Source of the DNA: Streptomyces sp. APSN-46.1
Lineage (GTDB): Bacteria > Actinomycetota > Actinomycetes > Streptomycetales > Streptomycetaceae
Assembly (NCBI RefSeq): GCF_022815725.1
Contig: NZ_JALGRF010000002.1
Location: forward strand, 186,001 to 250,000
Reading direction: 5' to 3'
DNA: 64,000 nt
Of this stretch, positions 16,885 to 25,164 are shown piece after piece. The notes under the pieces are model-generated. The model did no database searches and was not told the origin of the DNA. It saw only the letters and a list, made by a program, of their open reading frames with translations. How positions within the stretch are numbered: the stretch's first letter is position 1; every line of letters begins with the position of its first letter. Made by a program: the position numbers and the translations under genes.

Positions 16885-17364
16885 TCAGCCCTGAGGGGGC
16901 ACGCCTCCCGGGGCGCCTCCCGGCATCCCTCCCCGCATCCCGCCCGAGATTCCCCCGGAGGCGTGACAGCCGCGAGCGGATCCGGTCGCGCCGCGCGAGT
17001 GCCGGCCACGGTGGGCGGGCGGCGCCTCCGCGCGCGTGCGGCCTTCCGCGGGGATCCGGGCGGCGGTTGCCCGCCGGGTCTTCTCGGACTGCCGCAACAG
17101 CACCCGGCAGGCGGCGGTGACGGCGGCCAGGCCCAGGGTCGCCACCGCCGCCCCGCCGAAGGAGGTTCCATAGACGACGAGGACCACGGGGACGAGCAGG
17201 CAACTGAAGGCGGCCCAGCGCACGACGTCACCCGCGGGGTCGTCATCACGGCGGCTGCGCAGTGGCACGGACGAGTGAAGGGGGGAGGACGGGAAAGGAT
17301 GCGGCGTGTGGACGGACTGCGTCGGCTGAGCGGGCTGGACGGGGTGAACCGGATGGCCGGGCAC
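16885..17364 (-). CDS. conserved two-helix membrane protein upstream of adpA
   Basis: The 159-residue protein has a Pro/His-rich N-terminus, then RRDDDPAGDVVRWAAFSCLLVPVVLVVYGTSFGG and AAVATLGLAAVTAACRVLLRQSE, two helices in a conserved-looking core, then an Arg-rich and finally Gly/Met/Pro-rich tail. The GTG start at 17364 has GGGAG upstream. It resembles a conserved Streptomyces protein found beside adpA; its function is unknown. The low-complexity C-terminus may vary between strains. Confidence 0.6.
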   Translation of the reverse strand: MPGHPVHPVQPAQPTQSVHTPHPFPSSPLHSSVPLRSRRDDDPAGDVVRWAAFSCLLVPVVLVVYGTSFGGAAVATLGLAAVTAACRVLLRQSEKTRRATAARIPAEGRTRAEAPPAHRGRHSRGATGSARGCHASGGISGGMRGGMPGGAPGGVPPQG

Positions 17365-17720
17365 GGCGTACTCCCTGCGGCTCTTCCTGGACGGTCGGAC
17401 GCCTGTCCAACGCCCCGCGGCCGGGCTCGGTCACTGCGCGCACGGGTGGCTCGTCACTGGCTGTAGGGGCCAGCGGCCATTGCCAAGGGGCGTCGGCTCC
17501 GGCATGCTCCCTGGGACGCTCTCCAAGGGCGGCATGCCCTGTGCAGGACGGGAGTGTCGCCGTACCCTGGTGGGTATGGGCTTGGGAAGATGCTTCCCGG
17601 ACAGAGCTCCGTCACACTGCGTCGTCAAAAACGCGTGTCGTCAAAAACATGTGTCGCTAAGAACTGTGTCGCCGAAAACGCCCCTGTCGCTTCCCCCAAG
17701 GACCTCCCGCCGAGACACCC
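17365..17720. other. divergent intergenic region with 16-bp tandem repeat
   Basis: No gene is seen between the membrane protein and the universal stress protein. Its main structure is a four-unit tandem repeat at 17621-17684, described separately; the promoter of the stress protein must lie here. Confidence 0.5.
17621..17684 (+). repeat. four degenerate 16-bp tandem repeats
   Basis: Units start GTCGTCAAAAAC (17621), GTCGTCAAAAAC (17637), GTCGCTAAGAAC (17653) and GTCGCCGAAAAC (17668), each followed by four to six bases ending GT or CT. They are unusually A-rich for this genome and end 37 bases before the universal stress protein start. Confidence 0.75.
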
Positions 17721-18251
17721 ATGGCCGGACACGAATTCTCCGAACCCGCGGACCGCAAGCGCAAGCCCGTCGCCGACCACGCGTCGAGCGACCTGCGCGC
17801 GGCGGAACAGTCACGTCATCCCTGCGACCCGGCCTTCCGGCACGGCGTCGTGGTGGGATTCGACGGCTCGATGTCCAGTGAGCGGGCCCTCGCGTACGCG
17901 ATCGGAATGGCCCGGCGCTCCGGATCCGGTCTGATCATCGTCCATGTGGCCAACCGGCTGCCCACCACCGTGTGGGCCGGCTGCGAGCCGCCCGTCTTCG
18001 TGGACGTTCCGGATCACCGCACCGAGGTGCTGGGGCTGGAACTCGCCTGCGCCGACTATCTGTCGGAAGTGCCATGGATCCTGGTCGAGCGGGGTGGGGA
18101 CATCTGCCATGAGCTGGAGGAGGTCGGCCGGGAGTATTCGGCCGACGCCATCGTGGTCGGATCGACCCACGGGATCGTCGGCCGGATCTTCGGCTCGGTG
18201 GCCGGCCGGCTGGCAAAGCGCGCGCAGCGACCGGTTGTTGTCATTCCGTAA
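17721..18251 (+). CDS. universal stress protein
   Basis: 176 residues, with a basic 40-residue N-terminal extension and then one Usp domain: VVVGFDGSMSSERALAYAIGMARRSG at the start and AIVVGSTHGIVGRIFGSVAGRLAKRAQRPVVVIP at the end, including the ATP-binding G-x2-G-x9-G-[ST] type loop (GSTHGIVGRIFGSVAGRL). Such proteins bind ATP and accumulate under starvation or hypoxia. Its leader holds a tandem repeat that may affect expression. Confidence 0.85.
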   Translation: MAGHEFSEPADRKRKPVADHASSDLRAAEQSRHPCDPAFRHGVVVGFDGSMSSERALAYAIGMARRSGSGLIIVHVANRLPTTVWAGCEPPVFVDVPDHRTEVLGLELACADYLSEVPWILVERGGDICHELEEVGREYSADAIVVGSTHGIVGRIFGSVAGRLAKRAQRPVVVIP

Positions 18252-18350
18252 CCGGTTGTACGTCGATAGTGCGGTTGTGAACCCCCTTGTAAAGGGTAGA
18301 TAAGTGCTGCTGGGACACAGCAAACAACTGCAGATCGAAGGGAGCCCGCC

Positions 18351-18917
18351 GTGGACAATGGTGTCTCTGCGGGAAGCACCGCCTCGACTTCGACCCTCGG
18401 GAACATCGCCCTGGGTCTTACCCTTCTCGCGTTCGGTATCGGCCACACCGGTGTCATCGACGGCGTGAGCGCGGCCAACTCCGTTTCGCTCGCCATGTAC
18501 GTCGGCGGCGTCGCCCTCTTCCTCCTCGGGCTTCTGGAGTACCGCGGCGGCAACGGGTTCAACGGCACCGCGTTCGCGGGACTCGGCATCTTCTGGTTCA
18601 CGTGGGCCAAGGGCGCGGGAGCCTCGGTCTCCGAAGAAGCCGCCGGAACGTTTCTTGTCCTCTTCGCGCTGCTCGCGCTGACCCTCACGGTCGCCGCGGC
18701 GGGCGGTCTGTTCAGCCAGGGCCTCTACGCCCTGCTGACCCTGTCCCTCGTCCTGCTGGCGATAGGCGCGTTCGCGGACAGCGGCGGGCTCGCCAAGGCC
18801 GGCGGCTGGGTCGCCGCCGTGTCCGGACTGCTGGCCTGGTACGGGGCCACCGCGGCCCTGGCGCACTGGCCGATGGCCCTCGGCAAGGCGGGCAGCGGCG
18901 CGGTCGCCGCGAACTGA
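18351..18917 (+). CDS. GPR1/FUN34/YaaH-family transporter
   Basis: The 188-residue, six-helix integral membrane protein has the family's short size and the N-terminal LGNIALGLTLLAFGIGHTG motif, a variant of the NPAPLGL signature. Relatives carry acetate or succinate (SatP/YaaH). The GTG start at 18351 follows GAAGGGAG. It stands alone, with a strong terminator 8 bases after the stop. Confidence 0.8.
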   Translation: MDNGVSAGSTASTSTLGNIALGLTLLAFGIGHTGVIDGVSAANSVSLAMYVGGVALFLLGLLEYRGGNGFNGTAFAGLGIFWFTWAKGAGASVSEEAAGTFLVLFALLALTLTVAAAGGLFSQGLYALLTLSLVLLAIGAFADSGGLAKAGGWVAAVSGLLAWYGATAALAHWPMALGKAGSGAVAAN

Positions 18918-18924
18918 GCACCAT

Positions 18925-18967
18925 ATGAGCCGACCCCCGTGCGCAGGGCGCACGGGGGTCGGCTCAT
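18925..18967. terminator. strong bidirectional terminator
   Basis: Long inverted repeat with outer arms ATGAGCCGACCCCCGTGC and GCACGGGGGTCGGCTCAT between convergent genes: the YaaH-family transporter and glmS. Confidence 0.9.
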
Positions 18968-18992
18968 GTGTGGGGGCTGTGTCGTATATCGA

Positions 18993-20810
18993 CTACTCGA
19001 CCGTGACCGACTTCGCCAGGTTGCGCGGCTTGTCGATGTCCCGGCCCAGGGCCAGGGCGGTGTGGTACGCCAGCAGCTGGAGCGGGATGCCCATCAGGAT
19101 CGGGTCCAGCTCGTCCTCGTTCTTGGGTACGAGGATGGTGTGGTCGGCCTTCTCCTGCTCGCGGTGGGCCACCGCGAGGATGCGGCCGCTGCGGGCCTTG
19201 ATCTCCTCCAGCGCCGCGCGGTTCTTCTCCAGCAGGTCGTCGTCCGGGACGATCGCGACCGTCGGCATCGCCGGCTCGATGAGCGCGAGCGGACCGTGCT
19301 TGAGCTCGGAGGCCGGGTAGGCCTCGGCGTGGATGTAGGAGATCTCCTTCAGCTTCAGGGAGGCCTCCAGGGCCACCGGGTAGCCGCGGACCCGGCCGAT
19401 GAACATCATCGACTTGGCCTCGGCGTACTCGGCCGCCAGCTTCTTGATGTCCTCTTCGGTCTCCAGGATCTCCTGGATCTGCGCGGGCAGCTTGCGCAGG
19501 CCCTCGATGATCCGCTTGCCGTCGGTGACCGACAGGTCGCGGATCCGGCCCAGGTGCACGGCGAGCAGCGCGAACGCCACGACCGTGTTGGTGAAGCACT
19601 TGGTGGAGACGACGCAGACCTCCGGGCCGGCGTGCACGTACACGCCGCCGTCGGCCTCGCGGGCGATCGCGGAGCCGACCACGTTGACCACGCCGAGGAC
19701 GCGGGCGCCCTTGCGCTTGAGCTCCTGGACGGCGGCCAGCACGTCGTACGTCTCACCGGACTGGGAGACCGCGATGTAGAGGGTGTCGGGGTCCACGACC
19801 GGGTTGCGGTAGCGGAACTCGGAGGCCGGCTCGGCGTCGGCGGGGATCCGGGCCAGGCTCTCGATGAGGCCGGCGCCGATCATGCCCGCGTGGTACGAGG
19901 TGCCGCAGCCGAGGATCTTGACCCGGCGGATGCCGCGCGCCTCGCGCGGGTCCAGGTTCAGGCCGCCCAGGTGGACGGTGTTGAAGCGGTCGTCGATCCG
20001 GCCGCGCAGCACGCGGTCGACGGCGTCGGCCTGCTCGGAGATCTCCTTGTGCATGTAGGTGTCGTGGCCGCCCATGTCGTAGGAGGCGGCCTCCCACTCC
20101 ACGGTCTCCGGGGTGGCGGTGGTGCTGGCACCGCTGGTGGTGTAGGTGCGGAAGTCGTCGGCCTTCAGCGTGGCCATCTCGCCGTCGTCGAGGGTGACGA
20201 TCTGGCGGGTGTGGGCGACCAGCGCGGCGACGTCCGAGGCGACGAACATCTCCTTCTCGCCGATGCCGAGGACGACCGGGGAGCCGTTGCGGGCGACGAC
20301 GATGCGGTCGGGGAAGTCGGCGTCCATGACGGCGATGCCGTAGGTGCCCTCGATCGCCTTGACGGCCTCGCGGACCTTCTCCTCCAGGGTGTCGGCCTGG
20401 GAGCGGGCGACGAGGTGGACGATCACCTCGGTGTCGGTCTCCGAGAGGAAGACGACGCCGTCCGCCTCCAGCTTGGCGCGCAGCTCGGCCGCGTTGTCGA
20501 CGATGCCGTTGTGGACGACCGCGACCTTGTGGTCGGCATCCAGGTGCGGGTGGGAGTTGATGTCGCTGGGGGCGCCGTGGGTGGCCCAGCGGGTGTGGGC
20601 GATACCGGTGGTGCCGGCGAAGCGCTTGGGGACCCGGGACTCCAGCTCGCGGACCCGGCCCTTGGCCTTGACGACCTTCAGGGCCGCGGCCTTCGGGCTG
20701 TTGACGACGATGCCCGCCGAGTCGTAGCCGCGGTACTCAAGGCGCTGGAGACCCTCCAGCAGCAGCGGTGCCACGTCACGCTTGCCGATGTAACCCACGA
20801 TTCCGCACAT
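18993..20810 (-). CDS. glmS: glucosamine-6-phosphate synthase (isomerising)
   Basis: The 605-residue enzyme makes glucosamine-6-phosphate from fructose-6-phosphate and glutamine, the first step to peptidoglycan amino sugars. It starts MCGIVGYIG with the catalytic Cys right after Met, followed by RGYDSAGIVV and HTRWATHG of the glutaminase domain; two SIS domains follow (LGCGTSYHAG, SQSGETYDVL; then FIGRVRGYPVALEASLKLKE) and the end DIDKPRNLAKSVTVE is typical. AGGAGGGG precedes the ATG. No glmS ribozyme is seen. Confidence 0.97.
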   Translation of the reverse strand: MCGIVGYIGKRDVAPLLLEGLQRLEYRGYDSAGIVVNSPKAAALKVVKAKGRVRELESRVPKRFAGTTGIAHTRWATHGAPSDINSHPHLDADHKVAVVHNGIVDNAAELRAKLEADGVVFLSETDTEVIVHLVARSQADTLEEKVREAVKAIEGTYGIAVMDADFPDRIVVARNGSPVVLGIGEKEMFVASDVAALVAHTRQIVTLDDGEMATLKADDFRTYTTSGASTTATPETVEWEAASYDMGGHDTYMHKEISEQADAVDRVLRGRIDDRFNTVHLGGLNLDPREARGIRRVKILGCGTSYHAGMIGAGLIESLARIPADAEPASEFRYRNPVVDPDTLYIAVSQSGETYDVLAAVQELKRKGARVLGVVNVVGSAIAREADGGVYVHAGPEVCVVSTKCFTNTVVAFALLAVHLGRIRDLSVTDGKRIIEGLRKLPAQIQEILETEEDIKKLAAEYAEAKSMMFIGRVRGYPVALEASLKLKEISYIHAEAYPASELKHGPLALIEPAMPTVAIVPDDDLLEKNRAALEEIKARSGRILAVAHREQEKADHTILVPKNEDELDPILMGIPLQLLAYHTALALGRDIDKPRNLAKSVTVE

Positions 20811-20921
20811 ACGGTGTTACCCCTCCTGAAGTTCGTTCGCTCGTGCCGCTCTTGCCGCTGCCGCCCCTGTCGTGGCCGCGGCGCTTGCCACGTCGGCTGT
20901 GCCTGCCGTGGCTCCCGTGGT

Positions 20922-21197
20922 TCAGCCGTAGACGATGCGGCGCAACTGCCGGAGCGAGAGCTCCGGGGGCGCCACGGCGCGGTGCGGCAGTTCCGCCGCG
21001 ATCCGCTCGAAGATCTCCACGTTCACCGCGCCACCGGATTGGAGCTCACGGTGGCGGCGGCGGACGTATTCCTCCGTCGTCTCGTCGAAGTACGCGAGCA
21101 CGTCCAGCACCACCCGGGCGGCCTCACCGCGCTGGAGCGCGGTGCTGCGGACCAGGTGGTCGACGAGATCGTCGTGCGACGGGCGGCGGTCGAGCAT
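20922..21197 (-). CDS. conserved small protein upstream of glmS
   Basis: The 91-residue protein is rich in charged helices (DLVDHLVRSTALQRGEAARVVLDVLAYFDETTEEYVRRRHRELQ ... FERIAAELPHRAVAPPELSLRQLRRIVYG). It has no signal, membrane segment or catalytic motif. From memory a similar small gene sits beside glmS in other Streptomyces. It is transcribed towards glmS with 111 bases between. A nucleic-acid or partner-binding role is possible but not shown. Confidence 0.7.
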   Translation of the reverse strand: MLDRRPSHDDLVDHLVRSTALQRGEAARVVLDVLAYFDETTEEYVRRRHRELQSGGAVNVEIFERIAAELPHRAVAPPELSLRQLRRIVYG

Positions 21198-21305
21198 CCG
21201 TAGATACTGACGGCCAACGGAGCGGAATGCAAAAATCCTGCCCGGAATCGGGCAGGATCCTGCTGGTCTGGACCAAGCGGAGGGTCGCCTTCGATTTGAT
21301 GCCGG

Positions 21306-22261
21306 TCAGAAGCGCCGCAGTATCAACGCCTTCGTCGCCGCGAACTCCTCCTCGGTGAGGACCCCCGCCTTGTGCAGCTCACCCAGCTCCGCGAGCCTGC
21401 GCAGCAGGGCGTCGTGATCCTCGGGGGGAGCGGCGCCGCCGCTGCTGCTGCTGCCGCTGCCGCTGCCGCTGCCGCTGCCGCCGAGCGCCGGGGCGGTGGG
21501 CGCGGGCTGCGCCGGGGGCTCGGGAGGGGCGGCCGGGTGGGGCATCCGTACCACCACGGCCGCCGCGACCAGCGCCGTCACCAGCTCCTTCTTGCCGAAG
21601 CCGAAGAGCTCCACGGTGTACGGGTCGTACTTGGGCGCCGGGGCCTTCGGCGCGCCGGCCAGGGAGTCCAGGGAGGTCAGGGAGGAGGCCAGGGAGAACC
21701 GGAGCCAGCCGTTCGTCAGCCCCTTCGCCGGGAGCCAGTCCACCGCGCGCACATCCGCCACCCGGAACCGGCTGGGCCCGCCGGACTGCTTGGAGTCCTC
21801 CGCCGTCCAGTTCCACTCCAGGGACACCCGGTCCCCGTCGAAGGCCACCGTCCCGTCGCCGCCGCCCGCCGTGATCGGCACCGCGGGCCCGGGCAGCAGG
21901 TACGCGTCCGTCGGGCCCGGGTCCACCTGCTCCAGCAGCAGCGCATTGCGCACCTCGTCGACGAAGTACTCCGCGACCCGGTCCGGTCCTGCTCGACGGC
22001 GAGCTTGTACGGGTCGGAGGTCTCCGGCAGCCGCCCGCCGGTCACCTGGAGCAGGGGATCGGCCCCGTCACGCAGCCTGAGCCGCAACCGGCCCGATTTG
22101 CGGCCGGGTTCGTAGGAGATCCCGGCGATCGCGCGCAGCGGTACGGTCAGCTCGCCGAGCGTCTGGCGCAGCGGGCCGACCTCCTTGTCGCGCCCGGGCA
22201 CGATGCGCACCGCGTCCCCGTCGAAGGTCCATGTGCCGTCCTTCTGGATGATTTCCGCCAT
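21306..22261 (-). pseudogene. DUF4429 / SHOCT protein, one-base frameshift
   Basis: The N-terminal half (MAEIIQKDGTWTFDGDAVRIVPGRDK ... GRLRLRLRDGADPLLQVTGGRLPETSDPYKLAVEQDRTG) and the C-terminal half (AEYFVDEVRNALLLEQV ... EFAATKALILRRF) are in different frames. They join if one base is added to the CCC at 21977-21979 (GGG on the coding strand), giving 318 residues. DUF4429 domains are duplicated here; a Ser/Gly linker and a SHOCT motif (LGELHKAGVLTEEEFAATKALIL) end the protein. Its role is unknown. As a core Streptomyces gene, a sequence error is more likely than decay. Confidence 0.8.
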
Positions 22262-22313
22262 CTTGTGATTCTCGCACCCACCTCTGGACGGGAGTTGGCC
22301 TATACCTGGGCAC

Positions 22314-23912
22314 ATGAGAGTCCTGCGACGCACGCTCGGCACCCTCCTCGTCCTCGGGGTCCTCGGTGCCTCCGTCTCCTGTACCGCGGCCCACGGTGAC
22401 GACGCCAAGCCCGGGGGCGACCGCCCCGCTGCCCTGGCCCCCTACGAACAGCTCCTGCCGGCCCCCGCCTTCGTACGGGCCGGCGGCCCCGGCTACGCCT
22501 TCGGGGAGGGCACGGTCATCCGTACCGGCCGCGCCGACGGCGACGAGGGCGACGAGGAGGTCCGCCGGGTCGGCGAACTCCTCGCCGAGCAGCTGCGCGG
22601 CCCCAGCGGGCTGCCGCTGCCCGTGGTCGACGGAGCGGCGGGCGACGGCGTCCGGCTGCGCCTCGACGAGGGGGCCGCCGGGCTGGGGGCCGAGGGCTAC
22701 CGGCTGGAGACCTCGGCTTCCGGGGTCACGCTGACCGCCCGGACGCCGGCCGGCCTGTTCCACGCGGGACAGACCCTACGGCAGCTGCTGCCGGTGGCCG
22801 GACCGGGGACGGTGCCGGGCGGGACGGTCACCGACGCGCCGCGCTTCGCGTACCGGGGTGCGATGCTCGACATCGCGCGCCACTTCTTCACGGTGGAGCA
22901 GGTGAAGCGGTACGTCGATCAGCTCGCCGAGTACAAGGTCAACACGCTGCACCTGCACCTCACCGACGACCAGGGCTGGCGCATCGCCATCGACGGCTGG
23001 CCGCGGCTGGCGGAGTACGGGGGCGGCAGCGAGGTCGGCGGCGGCCCGGGCGGGTACTGGACGAAGGACGACTACCGGGAACTGGTGGCGTACGCGGGAC
23101 AGCGGTACGTGGACGTGGTCCCGGAGATCGACATGCCGGGGCACGTGAACGCGGCGCAGGCCTCGTACGCGGAGCTGAACTGCGACGGGAAGGCGCCGGA
23201 CCGCTACACGGGGATCAAGGTCGGCTTCAGTTCCCTGTGCGTCGGCAAGGAGCGGACGTACGAGTTCATCGACGACGTGCTCGGCGAGCTGGCGGAGCTG
23301 ACGCCGGGCCGCTACCTCCACATCGGCGGCGACGAGGCGCATTCGACGCCGGCGGCGGACTACGCGGCGTTCATGGACCGGGCGCAGCAGGTGGTGGCCC
23401 GCCACGGCAAGACGGTGGTGGCCTGGCACCAGCTGGCGTCGGCGCGTCCGGCACGGGGCGCGGTGCTCCAGTACTGGGGCCACGACCGCACTCCGGCGGC
23501 GGACAAGGCGGCGGTGGCCGCGGCGGCGAAGGCGGGCCACCAGGTGATCCTTTCCCCCGCGGACCGGCTGTACCTGGACATGAAATACGACGTCACGACG
23601 AAGCCGGGCCTGGTGTGGGCCGGCTACGTCCCGGTGCGCCGGTCGTACGACTGGAACCCGGGTACGTACCTGTCCGGCGTCGCCGAGTCCGCGGTCCTGG
23701 GCGTGGAGGCCCCGCTGTGGACGGAGACCATCGCCACCCGCCACGACCTGGAGTTCATGGCCTTCCCCAGGGTCCTCAGCCTGGCCGAACTCGGCTGGAG
23801 CCCGACCCCGCGGAACTGGTCCACCTACCGCCAACGCCTCGCCTCCCAGGCCCCCCGCCTGAACGCCCAGCACATCGCGTACTACCGCGCGCCGGACGTC
23901 CCCTGGCAGTAG
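22314..23912 (+). CDS. GH20 beta-N-acetylhexosaminidase, exported
   Basis: The 532-residue enzyme has a signal peptide with a possible but non-ideal lipobox (ASVSC), a GH20b domain (about 45-170) and the catalytic barrel with FAYRGAMLDIARHFF, HLHLTDDQGWRI, PEIDMPGH and HIGGDEAH, where D340-E341 are the polarising and acid/base residues. It removes terminal N-acetylglucosamine from chitin fragments by the oxazoline route. It diverges from the DUF4429 gene. From memory it matches the hexosaminidase next to des genes in S. coelicolor, here moved 6 kb from desD by an insertion. Confidence 0.93.
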   Translation: MRVLRRTLGTLLVLGVLGASVSCTAAHGDDAKPGGDRPAALAPYEQLLPAPAFVRAGGPGYAFGEGTVIRTGRADGDEGDEEVRRVGELLAEQLRGPSGLPLPVVDGAAGDGVRLRLDEGAAGLGAEGYRLETSASGVTLTARTPAGLFHAGQTLRQLLPVAGPGTVPGGTVTDAPRFAYRGAMLDIARHFFTVEQVKRYVDQLAEYKVNTLHLHLTDDQGWRIAIDGWPRLAEYGGGSEVGGGPGGYWTKDDYRELVAYAGQRYVDVVPEIDMPGHVNAAQASYAELNCDGKAPDRYTGIKVGFSSLCVGKERTYEFIDDVLGELAELTPGRYLHIGGDEAHSTPAADYAAFMDRAQQVVARHGKTVVAWHQLASARPARGAVLQYWGHDRTPAADKAAVAAAAKAGHQVILSPADRLYLDMKYDVTTKPGLVWAGYVPVRRSYDWNPGTYLSGVAESAVLGVEAPLWTETIATRHDLEFMAFPRVLSLAELGWSPTPRNWSTYRQRLASQAPRLNAQHIAYYRAPDVPWQ

Positions 23913-23929
23913 TCATGCAGGATGTGCGG

Positions 23930-24952
23930 GTGATATTCGGGAGAAAGAAGTTCCTGGGCGCCGTGGGCGACTTCGAGGAGGCCGTACGCGCACAGGACGC
24001 ACTGGGGGCGGAACGGGCGTTCGCGCAGCTCCAGCGGACGAGCGGGAACGCCGGTGACGGTGAGTACGCGGCGGCGGGGCCGCGGCTGGGGGCGCTGCTT
24101 CCGGAACTGCCGCACGGGCCGCGGGCCACGGTCGCGGTGGTCGTCGGGGCGTGCGTCGAGCGGGGCGCGGACGCGCAGGCGTGCGCGCCGGGGATCTTCG
24201 CCGGGGCGCGGGAGGCGTTCGCGGCGGCCGCCGACTTCTGCGCGCGCTGGGCGGAAACAGGGGGCGGAGAACTCCCCGACCTCGACGACGAACTCACCGA
24301 CGAGATCATCGAGAGGGCGGGCTACGAGTCGGCCGTCGGCTGGTTCACTCTGCCGCAGTGGGAGATGGCGAGTGTCGCCATGCTCAACGCCCCGGCCGTG
24401 CGCCGAACCGCGGAGGACAAGGCGGAGCTGCTCGCGCTCGTCGAACGGGTGGCCGAGGCCTCCGGCGACGAGTTCAAGTGCCTGACGTACGCACTGCGGG
24501 TGCTGGACGACGAACCGCTCGTCGTCCTGCACCGCGAGAGCGGGACCGGATACGCCCTGCGCATGAGCGGAATCGGTGACAACTTCCAGCTGCACACCCT
24601 GCTCGCGGGCGTGCTCATCGGTGGGACGCACGTGCCGGGCGAGGCGCCGCCGGAGCGGGAGATCGCCGTGTGCCGGGACGCGGAGGGACAGGTTCCGACG
24701 ACCGGAGCCTTCAACCTGGTCGGCGCAGACGGATGCTGGATCTTCAACGAGGGAAACCCGACCGACATCGGCGTCGTCGACGGCGTCCGGCTGCTCGTCC
24801 TCGACCCGCCGCCGTACCGGCGGGGCTGGCCCGCCGGTCGGTTCTTCCCCGGCATGCACGGCGACCTCGTGCTGGAGCGGGTGCTCGGCGCGGAGGAGGC
24901 CGCCGGCTGGTTCGGCAAGGTGGCTCCCGCCAAGGGACTGACGCGCGCCTGA
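23930..24952 (+). CDS. conserved soluble protein, function unknown
   Basis: About 340 residues. GTG 23930 is preferred (AGGA seven bases upstream, VIFGRKKFLGAVGDFEEAVRAQD); ATG 23915 would lack a ribosome site. The N-terminal part is helical (AVRAQDALGAERAFAQLQRTSG), the middle holds WFTLPQWEMASVAMLNAPAVRR, and the C-terminal part is a conserved-looking beta-rich region (FKCLTYALRVLDDEPLVVLHRESGTGYALRMSGIGDNFQLHTLLAG ... LLVLDPPPYRRGWPAGRFFPGM). I cannot assign a family with confidence; an immunity-type protein (Imm49-like) is a weak possibility. It follows the hexosaminidase closely. Confidence 0.65.
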   Translation: MIFGRKKFLGAVGDFEEAVRAQDALGAERAFAQLQRTSGNAGDGEYAAAGPRLGALLPELPHGPRATVAVVVGACVERGADAQACAPGIFAGAREAFAAAADFCARWAETGGGELPDLDDELTDEIIERAGYESAVGWFTLPQWEMASVAMLNAPAVRRTAEDKAELLALVERVAEASGDEFKCLTYALRVLDDEPLVVLHRESGTGYALRMSGIGDNFQLHTLLAGVLIGGTHVPGEAPPEREIAVCRDAEGQVPTTGAFNLVGADGCWIFNEGNPTDIGVVDGVRLLVLDPPPYRRGWPAGRFFPGMHGDLVLERVLGAEEAAGWFGKVAPAKGLTRA

Positions 24953-24966
24953 TCTTTCTGTGGCGG

Positions 24967-25164
24967 TCAGACGCGCGGGTCTTCCTTCAGACCGCGGATG
25001 AAGGCGGACCAGGCGGAGGCCGCGCAGTGGAGCCCGGGGAGCCCGGTGTCCTTGCTGTCCCGGACGGCTAGCCCGCCGTCGGTGGTCCCCGCCACCTCGA
25101 CGCAGTCGCCCATTTGCCCCGAGTAAGACGACTTCCGGTAGTCGCCGACTATCTCTGCGGTCAT
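24967..25164 (-). CDS. DUF397 protein (WhiJ-partner type)
   Basis: A 65-residue DUF397 protein: YRKSSYSGQMGDCVEVAG, VRDSKDTGLPGLHCAASAWSAFIRGLK. DUF397 proteins partner XRE/DUF5753 regulators in Streptomyces (WhiJ, AbaA systems) and help relieve repression in development. ATG 25164 overlaps the stop of the upstream XRE gene (ATGA), so the two are translationally coupled; GGAAGAGAG precedes it. Confidence 0.9.
   Translation of the reverse strand: MTAEIVGDYRKSSYSGQMGDCVEVAGTTDGGLAVRDSKDTGLPGLHCAASAWSAFIRGLKEDPRV

Noticed and set aside
17621..17684. CRISPR-like array
   Set aside because: Units are 16 bases, head to tail, without spacers, and no cas gene is near.
20811..20921. glmS ribozyme
   Set aside because: No ribozyme core is visible in the glmS leader, and this ribozyme is not known from Streptomyces.
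23237..23930. Upstream extension of the unknown gene into the hexosaminidase
   Set aside because: The open frame overlaps the GH20 catalytic region and has Gly/Arg-rich shadow composition; a ribosome site supports the start at 23930.
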